In this document: piece by piece, positions 49,374-57,740 of the stretch
Layout: each line of letters opens with the position of its first letter
Position numbering within the stretch: the first letter of the stretch is position 1
Origin: Nocardioides thalensis
GTDB taxonomy: Bacteria > Actinomycetota > Actinomycetes > Propionibacteriales > Nocardioidaceae
NCBI RefSeq assembly: GCF_013410655.1
Contig: NZ_JACCFP010000001.1
Coordinates: 2,689,501 to 2,753,500 of the forward strand
Direction of reading: 5' to 3'
DNA: 64,000 nt
Program-made: the position numbers and the translations under genes
Notes under the pieces: model-generated
The model's input: the letters and a program-made list of their open reading frames with translations, nothing else
What the model was told of the DNA's origin: nothing
Databases searched by the model: none

Positions 49374-50006
49374 GTGGACTGGCTGGCGGAGCACTGGATC
49401 GACGCCCTCGGCTGGGGCGGCAGCGCGCTGCTCGTCTACTCGCTCCTCCAGCAGCGGGTCCTGCGATTCCGCACGCTCAACCTGGTCGCGGGCATCGTGC
49501 TGATCGTGTTCAACGCGATTCTCGGCGTCTGGCCGATGGTCGCCCTCAACGTCGTCACCTCAGCGATCAACCTGTGGTTCATCGCCCAGCTGACCCGGCA
49601 GCGGCACGACGACGACGTCTTCGAGGTGATCGAGGTCGGGCTCAACGACCAGTACCTCCGGCACGTGCTCGACACCCACGCGGACGACATCCGCAAGCAT
49701 CAGCCGACGTTCGTCGGGCACGCGCAGTCGGGCGAGGAGGCGTTCGTCGTCGTCAGGGGCGACGAGACGGTGGGCGTGGTCATCGTCAAGCGCGAGGCTG
49801 ACGTCGCGCACGTCCACCTCGACTACGTGACGCCGCGCTACCGCGACTTCACGCCCGGTGAGTTCGTCTGGCGTCGCAGCGACCTCCTGCGGAAGCACGG
49901 CTACCGCCGCGTGATGACCTCGCCTGACGTCGTCGATCCCTACTACGACAAGATCGGCTTCCGCCCCGAGGGCAACGTGTTCGTGCTGGACGTCGAGGCG
50001 GCGTGA
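49374..50006 (+). CDS. YgjV-like membrane protein with a GNAT-like C-terminal half
   Basis: Residues 1-80 hold three hydrophobic segments (WGGSALLVYSLLQ, FRTLNLVAGIVLIVFNAILGVWP, ALNVVTSAINLWFIAQL), the pattern of YgjV-type small inner-membrane proteins. The rest (about 85-210) is a soluble alpha/beta domain ending in HGYRRVMTSPDVVDPYYDKIGFRPEGNVFVLDV, where YYDKIGF is like the terminal motif of GNAT acetyltransferases. The clear CoA-binding loop is missing, so catalysis is doubtful. It starts at GTG 49374, 8 bp after the AsnC-like gene. Confidence 0.65.
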   Translation: MDWLAEHWIDALGWGGSALLVYSLLQQRVLRFRTLNLVAGIVLIVFNAILGVWPMVALNVVTSAINLWFIAQLTRQRHDDDVFEVIEVGLNDQYLRHVLDTHADDIRKHQPTFVGHAQSGEEAFVVVRGDETVGVVIVKREADVAHVHLDYVTPRYRDFTPGEFVWRRSDLLRKHGYRRVMTSPDVVDPYYDKIGFRPEGNVFVLDVEAA

Positions 50007-50016
50007 GTCCTCGCGC

Positions 50017-51048
50017 TCAGGCCGAGGCCGCGGCCACCCAGCGCTCCAGCGCCGACTGAGCGGCGCCGGAGTCGATCGCGTCGGCCGCCTTGGCGATGCC
50101 GGCGGCGAGCGCGTCCGGGACAGGGTCGCCCGGCGCGTCGTGCACGGCCAGCGCGGCGCCGGCGTTCAGTAGCACGGCGTCACGGACGGGCCCCGCCTCA
50201 CCGGCCAGCAGGCGCCGTACGACGTCGGCGTTGTACGCCGCATCGCCGCCTCTGAGCTCCTCGGCGGTGGCCCGGGCGATGCCGAAGTCGAGCGGGTCGA
50301 TCGACGTCGCGGCGACCTGGCCGTCGTGGACGGTCCACAGCGCCGAGGTGGTGGTCGTCGTGAGCTCGTCGAGACCGTCGTCGCCCCGGAACACCCAGGC
50401 GTCGACGCCCCGGCGCGCAAAGACACCCGCCATCAGCTCGGCCTTGCCGGGGTAGGCGCACCCGATGGCCTGGGCGGCGGGCCGGGCCGGGTTGGCCAGC
50501 GGACCGAGCAGGTTGAAGGTAGTGCCGATGCCCAGCTCGCGGCGCGGGACGGCCGCATGGCGCAGTGCAGGGTGGAACGCGGCGGCAAAGCAGAACGTGA
50601 TGCCGGCCTCCTCGGCCACCGCAGCGACGCGGGCGACGGGCAGGTCGAGCCGGACGCCGAGCTTCTCGAGCACGTCGGCGGTGCCGGCCTGCGAAGAGGC
50701 GGAGCGGTTGCCGTGCTTGACCACGCGCGCGCCCGCGCCCGCGGCGACGATGGCCGACATCGTCGAGACGTTGACCGAGAACGACCGGTCACCACCGGTG
50801 CCGACGACATCGAGCGTGCGGCCGGGCACCGCGATCGGCGTGGCGACCTCGTACATCGCCTCGACCAGCCCGGCGACCTCGTCGATCGTCTCGCCCTTCG
50901 CGCGCAGCGCGACCGCGAAGCCAGCGATCTGCACCTCGGTCGCCTGGCCGGCGAGGATCTCCCCCATCGCCCAGGCGGCCTGCTCGGGCGACAGGTCCGA
51001 GCCCGCGACGAGGGTGTCGAGGACGTCGGGCCAGGTCGGCACGGTCAC
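50017..51048 (-). CDS. trpD: Anthranilate phosphoribosyltransferase
   Basis: The 343-residue enzyme transfers phosphoribose from PRPP to anthranilate in tryptophan synthesis. Motifs: [53 protein letters not shown] (about residues 77-129; GTGGD binds PRPP and KHGNRS the anthranilate side), then [35 protein letters not shown]. No other trp gene is near, as in related actinobacteria. The GTG at 51048 overlaps the stop of the receiver-like gene (GTGA), so its translation depends on that gene; earlier codons are rejected as they lie inside it. Confidence 0.96.
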   Translation of the reverse strand: MTVPTWPDVLDTLVAGSDLSPEQAAWAMGEILAGQATEVQIAGFAVALRAKGETIDEVAGLVEAMYEVATPIAVPGRTLDVVGTGGDRSFSVNVSTMSAIVAAGAGARVVKHGNRSASSQAGTADVLEKLGVRLDLPVARVAAVAEEAGITFCFAAAFHPALRHAAVPRRELGIGTTFNLLGPLANPARPAAQAIGCAYPGKAELMAGVFARRGVDAWVFRGDDGLDELTTTTTSALWTVHDGQVAATSIDPLDFGIARATAEELRGGDAAYNADVVRRLLAGEAGPVRDAVLLNAGAALAVHDAPGDPVPDALAAGIAKAADAIDSGAAQSALERWVAAASA

Positions 51049-51467
51049 GAAGTGGTGGCGGGGACGCGCGAGCGCAGCAGGGCGACGACCGTCTCGGCCA
51101 GCTTGATCGGGTCGATCGGGTGCGGGACCGCGGCGTCGGCACGCGACCAGGTGGCCAGCCACGCGTCCTGCGGGCGGCCGGTGAGCACGACGATCGGGGG
51201 GCAGTTGAAGATCTCGTCCTTGAGCTGCTTGGCGATGCCCATGCCGCCTGCCGGGACCGCCTCGCCGTCGAGGACGGCGAGGTCGATCTCACCGGCGTCC
51301 ATGTTCTGGATCACGACCGGCTCGGTCGACACCTCGACGTAGGTCACCTCGGGCAGGTCGGGGTGCGGACGGCGGCCCAGAGCCAGCAGGACCTGCTCGC
51401 GGGTGTGGACGTCGTCGCTGTAGACGAGCACCTTGAGGGGGCGAGAATTCATCCTGGTCTCACTCAC
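51045..51467 (-). CDS. Degenerate (pseudo-)receiver domain protein coupled to trpD
   Basis: The 140-residue product is one receiver fold with acidic residues D18/D19 ([11 protein letters not shown]), an aspartate at the phosphorylation position (D67, DLAVLDGE) and a beta-5 loop reading VPHPIDP. There the invariant lysine is replaced by His116, so normal phosphorylation switching is doubtful. It has no output domain. It starts at GTG 51467 (ATG 51452 is possible), 10 bp after the CtaG gene, and is coupled to trpD. Its conserved position between CtaG and trpD suggests a function beyond chance, but I cannot name one. Confidence 0.78.
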   Translation of the reverse strand: MSETRMNSRPLKVLVYSDDVHTREQVLLALGRRPHPDLPEVTYVEVSTEPVVIQNMDAGEIDLAVLDGEAVPAGGMGIAKQLKDEIFNCPPIVVLTGRPQDAWLATWSRADAAVPHPIDPIKLAETVVALLRSRVPATTS

Positions 51468-51477
51468 GGCGCGGACT

Positions 51478-52398
51478 CTACTCGTTCGCCTTCGCGTCCG
51501 CTCGGGCCTGCGCCTCCAACCGGTCCAGACGCCGGTCCTCGCGCTCGGCCTCCTTCATCGACGCGCGCACCCACTGCGCGAAGAGGATGACGAAGAAGAC
51601 GAGCCCCACCAGGTCGCCGGCGCCCCACAGGATCCCGCCCGCGAGCTCCTGGTCGGCTCTGGGGTCGGGGAGCCACGAGCCCATCGGGCCGTCGTGCAGC
51701 GACGGGTAGTGGTCGCCGCCGAGCAGCGCGGTCTGCCCCATGATCGTCACCCCGAGGAACGCATGGAATGGCAGCGTCAGCACGGTCAGCAGCACCCGGA
51801 ACGGGTGGCTCACCCGGCCGGGCAGCGGGTCGACCCCGACGATCGGCCAGAAGAACAGCGCGCCGACCGCCACCAGGTGGACGTGCATCATCTCGTGCAC
51901 GTAGACCGAGGTCAGCGACGCGTCGTACCAGCCGGTGAAGTAGAGCGCCCACGGCGAGAGGACGTAGAGGCCGAACGCGAGCGGCGGGAACGACGCGACT
52001 TTCGCCACCTTGGAGTGGAGCACGGCGAGCAGCCAGCCCCTGGGCCGCGCGGGCAGCGTCCGCAGCGCCAGGGTCACCGGCGCGCCGAGGGCGAGGCAAA
52101 GCGGCACGATCATCGACAGCACCATGTGCTGGACCATGTGCGCGCTCAGCAGCACAGTGTCGTACGCCGCCAGCCCGGACGACGTCGCGAGGTAGAACGC
52201 CAGCATGCCGACGCCCCAGGCGAGGGACCGGCCCACGGGCCACCGGTCGCCGCGACGCCGGAGCGCGAGCACGCCCACCGCGTACAGCCCCACGGACCAC
52301 ACGGTCACCACGAGTGGCAGCGGCGCGAGCGACCACTCGCTCACCGCGGTGCCCCAGGAGAGCTCCGGGAGCGGCTCCACGACGCTCATCAGACGCAC
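51478..52398 (-). CDS. CtaG-type cytochrome c oxidase assembly factor (caa3-type)
   Basis: The 306-residue protein has about seven membrane segments with conserved histidines: LLSAHMVQHMVLSMIVPLCLALGAPVTLALR and VYVHEMMHVHLVAVGALFFWPIVGVDPLPGR, then LPFHAFLGVTIMGQTALLGGDHYP. These H-x-x-x-H sets are characteristic of the CtaG/caa3 assembly family, which delivers copper to the oxidase. The Arg/Glu-rich C-terminus is cytosolic. GAGGTG 7 nt before the GTG at 52398 supports this start; ATG 52389 is alternative. It is divergent from ctaE, giving control of related oxidase genes from one region. Confidence 0.9.
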   Translation of the reverse strand: MRLMSVVEPLPELSWGTAVSEWSLAPLPLVVTVWSVGLYAVGVLALRRRGDRWPVGRSLAWGVGMLAFYLATSSGLAAYDTVLLSAHMVQHMVLSMIVPLCLALGAPVTLALRTLPARPRGWLLAVLHSKVAKVASFPPLAFGLYVLSPWALYFTGWYDASLTSVYVHEMMHVHLVAVGALFFWPIVGVDPLPGRVSHPFRVLLTVLTLPFHAFLGVTIMGQTALLGGDHYPSLHDGPMGSWLPDPRADQELAGGILWGAGDLVGLVFFVILFAQWVRASMKEAEREDRRLDRLEAQARADAKANE

Positions 52399-52491
52399 GT
52401 CCAGGCACCTCCTCTACCTGCCCTGAGCGTAGGTGCCGCGGATACGCTGCCCATTCCAGGGGGTCGGGATGCCGTGCCGGAGCGCAACCGC

Positions 52492-52497
52492 CATAAT
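52492..52497 (+). promoter_or_regulatory. -10 box of a probable leaderless promoter for ctaE
   Basis: CATAAT is followed by 7 nt and the GTG at 52505. If used, the in-frame ATG at 52496, which overlaps the box, would not be the start. Confidence 0.45.
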
Positions 52498-52504
52498 GAG
52501 GCCC

Positions 52505-53149
52505 GTGGCGACCACAGCAACCGCATCCCTCCCGGCCTCCCGCCTGCACGGCCAGCACGACCGACCGAGCATGGTGGCGGTCGGAACGATCATCTGGCTC
52601 TCCAGCGAGCTGATGTTCTTCGCGGCGCTGTTCGCGTCGTACTTCACGATCCGCTCGGTCAGCCCGGAGATGTGGGAGGCCAACACCGACCTCCTCAACG
52701 TGCCGTTCGCTGCCGCCAACACCACGATCCTCGTGCTCTCGTCGGTGACCTGCCAGCTCGGCGTGTTCGCCGCCGAGCGGGGCCAGGTGGGCCGCAAGGG
52801 ATCGGTGCTCAACGTCGGCGGCTGGGGCCTGCGCGAGTGGTTCATCCTCACCTACATCATGGGCGCCATCTTCATCGGCGGCCAGGCGCTCGAGTACGCC
52901 GAGCTGATCCACGAGGGCGTCACCATCCCCCACGACGGCTACGGCACGATGTTCTACCTGACCACCGGCTTCCACGGCATCCACGTGACCGGCGGCCTGA
53001 TCGCCTTCCTCTTCGTCCTCGGACGCACCTACATCGCCAGGCGCTTCACCCACGAGCAGGCGGTGAGCGCGATCGTCGTGTCCTACTACTGGCACTTCGT
53101 CGACGTGGTCTGGATCGGCCTGTTCGCAACGATCTACCTGGTCAAGTGA
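52505..53149 (+). CDS. ctaE: Cytochrome c oxidase subunit III
   Basis: This 214-residue protein has five membrane helices and the COX3 patterns [65 protein letters not shown] (the FHG-H motif) and [24 protein letters not shown] at the C-terminus. It is a core subunit of the aa3 oxidase. The start is uncertain by three codons: GTG 52505 suits a leaderless mRNA, while ATG 52496 overlaps its -10 box. The qcrC gene begins 86 bp downstream, the usual actinobacterial order. Confidence 0.94.
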   Translation: MATTATASLPASRLHGQHDRPSMVAVGTIIWLSSELMFFAALFASYFTIRSVSPEMWEANTDLLNVPFAAANTTILVLSSVTCQLGVFAAERGQVGRKGSVLNVGGWGLREWFILTYIMGAIFIGGQALEYAELIHEGVTIPHDGYGTMFYLTTGFHGIHVTGGLIAFLFVLGRTYIARRFTHEQAVSAIVVSYYWHFVDVVWIGLFATIYLVK

Positions 53150-53234
53150 CCGTCACACCCTGGCCGGCTGCGGTGTCGAACGAGCAGGCCGACAACCGAA
53201 TGACTGCCCGAACCCTGGACAGCAAGGACTGAAT

Positions 53235-54110
53235 GTGCGACTCCTGAACCGCTCCGCCGGTCGACTCTCGCGGCACCGCCGCGGGCCGCTCGCAGGCCTG
53301 CTGGTGCTGCTCCTGGGGCTGCTGCTGACGGGCGGCCTGTACGCCGCGCTCGCACCTGCCCAGGCTGACAACGAGGCCGAGAACGCCGATCTCGTCGCGG
53401 AGGGCCGCGAGCTCTTCCTCGTGGGTTGCGCCTTCTGCCACGGCCAGAACGGCGAGGGCGTCCTCACCCAGGACGGCACGCAGTACGGCCCCGCGCTGAC
53501 CGACGTCGGCGCCGCCGCGGTCGACTTCCAGGTCGGCACCGGCCGGATGCCGATGGCCCAGCCGGGCGTGCAGGTGCCCCGGAAGGAGGTCGTCTACAGC
53601 GACGCCGAGATCGAGGCGCTCTCCGCGTTCGTCGCCTCGCTCGGCACGGGCCCGGGCATCCCGGACGCGGAGCTCTACGACCCGGACACGATCCCCGAGG
53701 ACGAGCGCGAGGAGTACGTCACCCGCGGTGGCCAGATCTTCCTCGCCAACTGCACCGCCTGCCACAACTTCGAGGGCTCCGGCGGCGCCATGCCGCGCGG
53801 CGGCTACGCGCCCAAGATCCGCGGCGTGGACCCGAAGCACATCTACGAGGCCATGCTGACCGGCCCGCAGTCGATGGACACCTTCTCCGACGGCAACATC
53901 CCGCCCGACGACAAGAAGGCCGTCATCGCCTACCTCGAGACCCTCGACGAGCAGCCCAGCTACGGCGGGCTCACGCTCGGGAGCCTGGGCCCCGTCAGCG
54001 AGGGCATCATCGCGTGGATCGTCGGCATCGGCGCCCTGGTCGGGTTCGCCGTCTGGATCGGCGCCCACACCACTCGCTCGAGCAAGAAGAAGGACGAGGT
54101 CGAGGCGTGA
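53235..54110 (+). CDS. qcrC: Diheme cytochrome c subunit of the cytochrome bcc complex
   Basis: The 291-residue protein has an N-terminal signal/anchor (about residues 18-42), two c-heme sites, CAFCH (65-69) and CTACH (173-177), axial methionines likely in GRMPMA and ...MPRGGYAP regions, and a C-terminal membrane helix (about 258-280) followed by a lysine-rich tail. It is the cytochrome cc of the actinobacterial bcc-aa3 supercomplex, passing electrons directly to the oxidase. The GTG start at 53235 is used; the stop overlaps the qcrA start (GTGA). Confidence 0.95.
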   Translation: MRLLNRSAGRLSRHRRGPLAGLLVLLLGLLLTGGLYAALAPAQADNEAENADLVAEGRELFLVGCAFCHGQNGEGVLTQDGTQYGPALTDVGAAAVDFQVGTGRMPMAQPGVQVPRKEVVYSDAEIEALSAFVASLGTGPGIPDAELYDPDTIPEDEREEYVTRGGQIFLANCTACHNFEGSGGAMPRGGYAPKIRGVDPKHIYEAMLTGPQSMDTFSDGNIPPDDKKAVIAYLETLDEQPSYGGLTLGSLGPVSEGIIAWIVGIGALVGFAVWIGAHTTRSSKKKDEVEA

Positions 54111-55219
54111 GCGACGCACACGAGAGCAGCGGCGACGAGCACCAGAGCACCGGCGGCGAGCTGGTCCCCCAGGAGCCCATCGCCAACCCCGGCCTGCCGG
54201 AGCACACCTGGCGCCCGACCGACGTCGACAAGAAGGCCGAGCGGCGCGCCGAGCTCCAGGTCGCCAGCTTCTTCGGCTTCTCCGCGATCTGCACGATCCT
54301 GTTCGTCGTCGCCTACTTCGCGTTCGACATCGACGACAACTGGCACGTCGTCGGCGGCTTCGGCGCCTCGACCGTGGCCCTGGGCGTCACCCTCGGCGGC
54401 GCGCTCCTCTTCATCGGCATCGGCGTCATCCACTGGGCCCGCAAGCTCATGGGCGACCACGAGATCGTCGAGATGCGGCACCCGGCCCGGTCCACCGACG
54501 AGGAGCGCGAGGGCACCCTCGCCGCCCTGTCGGCCGGGCTCGAGGAGTCGGGCATCGGCCGCCGCTCGCTGATCCGCAACTCGATGCTCGGCTCCGCCGC
54601 CCTGCTGGGCGTGCCAGCCGTCGTGCTGCTGCGCGACCTCGGCCCGCTGCCGGGCGACGCGCTCTACCACACCATCTGGGGCGAGGGCACCGAGGAAGCG
54701 CCGATGCGGATCGTCCGCGACGGCATCTGGACCCCGATCTCGGTGTCCGACCTCGAGATCGGCGACCTGGTCAACTGCCAGCCCGACGCGCTCATGAACC
54801 CCGAGCGCTACGGCATCGACCCCGAGGAGGTCGAGGGCGTCAACCTGCAGATCCACAAGAGCAAGGCGTCGCTGATCCTGCTCCGGATGGACCCCAAGGA
54901 CATCAAGCCCGGCAAGGACGCCAAGGGCGAGAGCCGGGCCAACTGGGACGTCGACGGCATCGTCGCCTACTCGAAGATCTGCACCCACGTCGGCTGCCCG
55001 ATCTCGCTCAACGAGCGCACCACCCACCACCTTCTCTGCCCGTGCCACCAGTCGACCTTCGACCTGGCGGACTCCGGCAAGGTCGTCTTCGGTCCCGCGG
55101 GCCGGCCGCTCCCCCAGCTGCCGATCACCGTCGACTCCGAGGGCTACCTGGTCGCGCAGAGCGACTTCGATGAACCGGTCGGACCGAGCTTCTGGGAGCG
55201 GGACTACTATGAGCGTTGA
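54107..55219 (+). CDS. qcrA: Rieske iron-sulfur subunit of the cytochrome bcc complex
   Basis: The 370-residue protein has three membrane segments (about residues 53-72, 86-108 and 155-178) instead of one, as is usual in actinobacteria. The [2Fe-2S] site is CTHVGC (C292, H294) and CPCHQS (C311, H314), with C297 and C313 forming the disulfide. It accepts electrons from menaquinol and passes them to cytochrome cc. The start GTG overlaps the qcrC stop, and the end overlaps qcrB by 11 bp, so the three are one operon. Confidence 0.96.
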   Translation: MSDAHESSGDEHQSTGGELVPQEPIANPGLPEHTWRPTDVDKKAERRAELQVASFFGFSAICTILFVVAYFAFDIDDNWHVVGGFGASTVALGVTLGGALLFIGIGVIHWARKLMGDHEIVEMRHPARSTDEEREGTLAALSAGLEESGIGRRSLIRNSMLGSAALLGVPAVVLLRDLGPLPGDALYHTIWGEGTEEAPMRIVRDGIWTPISVSDLEIGDLVNCQPDALMNPERYGIDPEEVEGVNLQIHKSKASLILLRMDPKDIKPGKDAKGESRANWDVDGIVAYSKICTHVGCPISLNERTTHHLLCPCHQSTFDLADSGKVVFGPAGRPLPQLPITVDSEGYLVAQSDFDEPVGPSFWERDYYER

Positions 55220-56930
55220 TACCAGCAAGGTCGCTTCCACCAACGGCACGGAGCCTGCAACCGTGAGCAAGGGCACCAAGGCTGCCGGAGCAGTCGCCAC
55301 TTGGGCCGACGAGCGTCTCGGCCTCGGGTCGATGATGAAGAAGAACCTGCGCAAGGTCTTCCCCGACCACTGGTCGTTCATGCTCGGCGAGATCGCGCTG
55401 TGGAGCTTCGTCGTGCTGCTCCTCACGGGCGTCTTCCTGACCCTGTGGTTCGACCCGAGCATGACCGAGGTCCAGTACAACGGCAGCTACGACCCGCTCC
55501 GGGGCGTCCACATGTCGTCGGCCTTCGCGTCGAGCCTCGAGATCTCCTTCGACGTCCGTGGCGGCCTGCTCATGCGGCAGATGCACCACTGGGCGGCGAT
55601 GATCTTCATCGCCTCGATGATGATCCACCTGCTCCGCGTCTACTTCACGGGCGCGTTCCGCAAGCCGCGTGAGCTCAACTGGGTCATCGGCTGCCTGTTG
55701 CTGCTGCTCGGCACGATCGAGGGCTTCACCGGCTACTCGCTCCCCGACGACCTGCTCTCGGGCACGGGCGTCCGCGCGGCCGACGGCTTCATGAAGGCCA
55801 GCCCGGTCGTCGGCACCTACATGTCGTTCTTCCTGTTCGGCGGCGAGTTCCCGGGCGACCAGATCATCCCGCGGCTCTACGTCATCCACATCCTGCTGAT
55901 CCCGGGCCTGCTGCTCGCGCTGATCGCCGCCCACATGCTGCTGCTCGTCTACCACAAGCACACGCAGTGGCCGGGCGCCGGCCGCACCGAGGAGAACGTC
56001 GTCGGCTACCCGATGCTCCCGGTGTACGCCGCGAAGGCGGGCGGCTTCTTCTTCATCGTGTTCGGTGTGATCACGTTGCTGGGCGGCCTGTTCTCGATCA
56101 ACAACGTCTGGAAGTACGGGCCCTACGACCCGTCGAAGGTGACCGCCGGCTCCCAGCCCGACTGGTACATGGGCTGGCCCGACGGCCTGTTGCGGATCAT
56201 CCCGCCGCTGGAGACCCATATCTGGGGCGTCACCCTGTCCTGGAACGTCATGATCCCGATCCTGATCATGCCGCCGCTCATGCTGATGGTGCTCATCGCG
56301 CTGCCGTTCATCGAGTCGTGGGTCACCGGCGACAAGCGGGAGCACCACCTGCTCCAGCGGCCGCGCAACGCCCCGACGCGTACGGCGATCATGGCCGCGC
56401 TGATCACCTTCTACGGCCTCTCGTGGGCCGCGGGAGGCAACGACATCATCGCGATCAAGTTCGACCTGTCGATCAACCAGATCACCTACTTCCTGCGGGG
56501 AGCGGTGTTCATCGGGCCGATCATCGCGTTCATCATCACGCGGCGCTGGTGCATCTCGCTCCAGCGCGCCGACAACGAGCGGCTCTTGCACGGCTACGAG
56601 ACCGGTGTCATCGTGCGCTCGCCCGACGGTGCGTACGCCGAGAAGCACCTCCCGATCGCGCCTGAGAAGGCCTACGTCCTCACCGCGCGCGACCGCGACC
56701 CGGAGCCGGGCCCGGCGTACAAGAACGACGCCGACGGCGTGAAGGAGAAGGGCTACGCCCTCCGCAAGGCCAAGGCCGTCCTGCAGAAGGCGTTCTTCGC
56801 CGACAACGTGCAGAAGCCGACGGCGGAGGAGCTGCACGAGGCGGAGCACCACTCCGAGCACGAGCTCCACGAGCTGGAGGCCCAGATCGCGGCCGGCCCC
56901 AACAAGCACGGCCCGTCCGACGACCACTGA
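55209..56930 (+). CDS. qcrB: Cytochrome b subunit of the bcc complex
   Basis: The 573-residue protein has the eight-helix cytochrome b core: MRQMHHWAAMIFIASMMIHLLRVYFTGAFRKPREL (heme b ligands), TGYSLPDDLLSGTG (quinol site), RLYVIHILLIPGLLLALIAAHMLLLVYHKHTQWPG, and QPDWYMGWPDGLLRI (PEWY-like). A roughly 100-residue C-terminal cytosolic extension rich in Glu/Lys/His follows. It oxidises menaquinol and helps build proton gradient. The ATG at 55209 lies inside qcrA and is preceded by GGGACT; the upstream start at 55170 is not needed. Confidence 0.96.
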   Translation: MSVDTSKVASTNGTEPATVSKGTKAAGAVATWADERLGLGSMMKKNLRKVFPDHWSFMLGEIALWSFVVLLLTGVFLTLWFDPSMTEVQYNGSYDPLRGVHMSSAFASSLEISFDVRGGLLMRQMHHWAAMIFIASMMIHLLRVYFTGAFRKPRELNWVIGCLLLLLGTIEGFTGYSLPDDLLSGTGVRAADGFMKASPVVGTYMSFFLFGGEFPGDQIIPRLYVIHILLIPGLLLALIAAHMLLLVYHKHTQWPGAGRTEENVVGYPMLPVYAAKAGGFFFIVFGVITLLGGLFSINNVWKYGPYDPSKVTAGSQPDWYMGWPDGLLRIIPPLETHIWGVTLSWNVMIPILIMPPLMLMVLIALPFIESWVTGDKREHHLLQRPRNAPTRTAIMAALITFYGLSWAAGGNDIIAIKFDLSINQITYFLRGAVFIGPIIAFIITRRWCISLQRADNERLLHGYETGVIVRSPDGAYAEKHLPIAPEKAYVLTARDRDPEPGPAYKNDADGVKEKGYALRKAKAVLQKAFFADNVQKPTAEELHEAEHHSEHELHELEAQIAAGPNKHGPSDDH

Positions 56931-56942
56931 GTCCAGGCGCGA

Positions 56943-56979
56943 CGACGGCCCGCCTCCCGAAATGGGAGGCGGGCCGTCG
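56943..56979 (+). terminator. Hairpin terminator of the ctaE-qcrCAB operon
   Basis: GACGGCCCGCCTCCC and GGGAGGCGGGCCGTC (with one more C-G pair) form a perfect 16-bp stem with a 5-nt GAAAT loop, beginning 13 bp after the qcrB stop. Confidence 0.85.
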
Positions 56980-57002
56980 GCCTTCCCCGGCAGGATGTGC
57001 CC

Positions 57003-57569
57003 GTGGCACAGCACCTCCCCCAGCGGACCTACGCCGAGCTGACCGACTACCTCGACGTGCTCCGCTCCGCCCCGCGCGACACCGGCACGCTCGAGCTCGT
57101 CGTACGGCGGCCCGGCCCCGGCACCCGCGAGGTGCTCGAGGAGGGTGAGCTCACTCTGGCCGACGGGCTGATCGGCGACAGCTGGCTCAGCCGCGCCACC
57201 TCCCGGTCCATCGAGGCCGGACGCCATCTCGACGCGCAGCTGAACGTCATGAGCGCCCGGATGGCGTCGTTCCTCGCGTTCGGCGACCCGGTGCGGCAGG
57301 CCGGCGCGGGCGACCAGCTCTACCTCGACCTCGACCTGTCGACGGGCAACCTGCCGACCGGCACGCGACTCGCGATCGGCGCCACCGCTGTGATCGAGGT
57401 GACCGCCAAGCCGCACAACGGGTGCGCCAAGTTCACCCGCCGCTTCGGCGAGGACGCGGAGCGGTTCGTCAACTCTCCCGAGGGCAAGGCGCTACGCCTG
57501 CGTGGCTTCAACGCCCGCGTCGTCGAGCCCGGCACGGTCCGGCCGGGCGACAGCGTCAAACGCCTCTGA
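57003..57569 (+). CDS. MOSC domain protein
   Basis: The 188-residue protein matches the MOSC fold: GEVLEEGELTLADGLIGDSWLSRATSRSIEAGRHLDAQLNVMSARM, then ...GDQLYLDLDLSTGNLPTGTRLAIGATAVIEVTAKPHNGCAKFTRRFGEDAERFVNSPEGKALRLRGFNARVVEPG. The single conserved cysteine (HNGCAKF, residue about 141) is the sulfur-carrying residue of the MOSC superfamily, whose members bind molybdenum cofactor or handle sulfur. The substrate is unknown. The GTG at 57003 has CAGGAT 6 nt upstream, which fits a leaderless start, and lies just past the qcr terminator. Confidence 0.87.
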   Translation: MAQHLPQRTYAELTDYLDVLRSAPRDTGTLELVVRRPGPGTREVLEEGELTLADGLIGDSWLSRATSRSIEAGRHLDAQLNVMSARMASFLAFGDPVRQAGAGDQLYLDLDLSTGNLPTGTRLAIGATAVIEVTAKPHNGCAKFTRRFGEDAERFVNSPEGKALRLRGFNARVVEPGTVRPGDSVKRL

Positions 57570-57624
57570 CGGGCACCACGGAGGCCCAGCTGGGCGAGCG
57601 CAGCGAAGCAAACGAGACCAGGTA

Positions 57625-57740
57625 GCCGAGTCGGCAGAAGTTTGCGAGCCCGGCCGTGGACCGCAACCGTCACGGCAACCCGGGCGAGCGAACTTCTGCC
57701 GACTCGGCGGGCGCTGACGGCAAACTTCTGCCGACTCGGC
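57625..57740. repeat. Three copies of a 21-bp dispersed repeat
   Basis: A 21-bp unit beginning GCCGAGTCGGCAGAAG (57625-57645) occurs three times: once forward and twice inverted (57688-57708 with one mismatch, 57720-57740 exact). The forward and last copies could form a long-range hairpin. The two inverted copies lie inside the end of the membrane protein gene on the minus strand and encode its last residues. The adjacent stretch GGGCGAGCGCAGCGAAGCA (from 57591) is another low-complexity repeat of the kind seen in related genomes. Confidence 0.75.
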
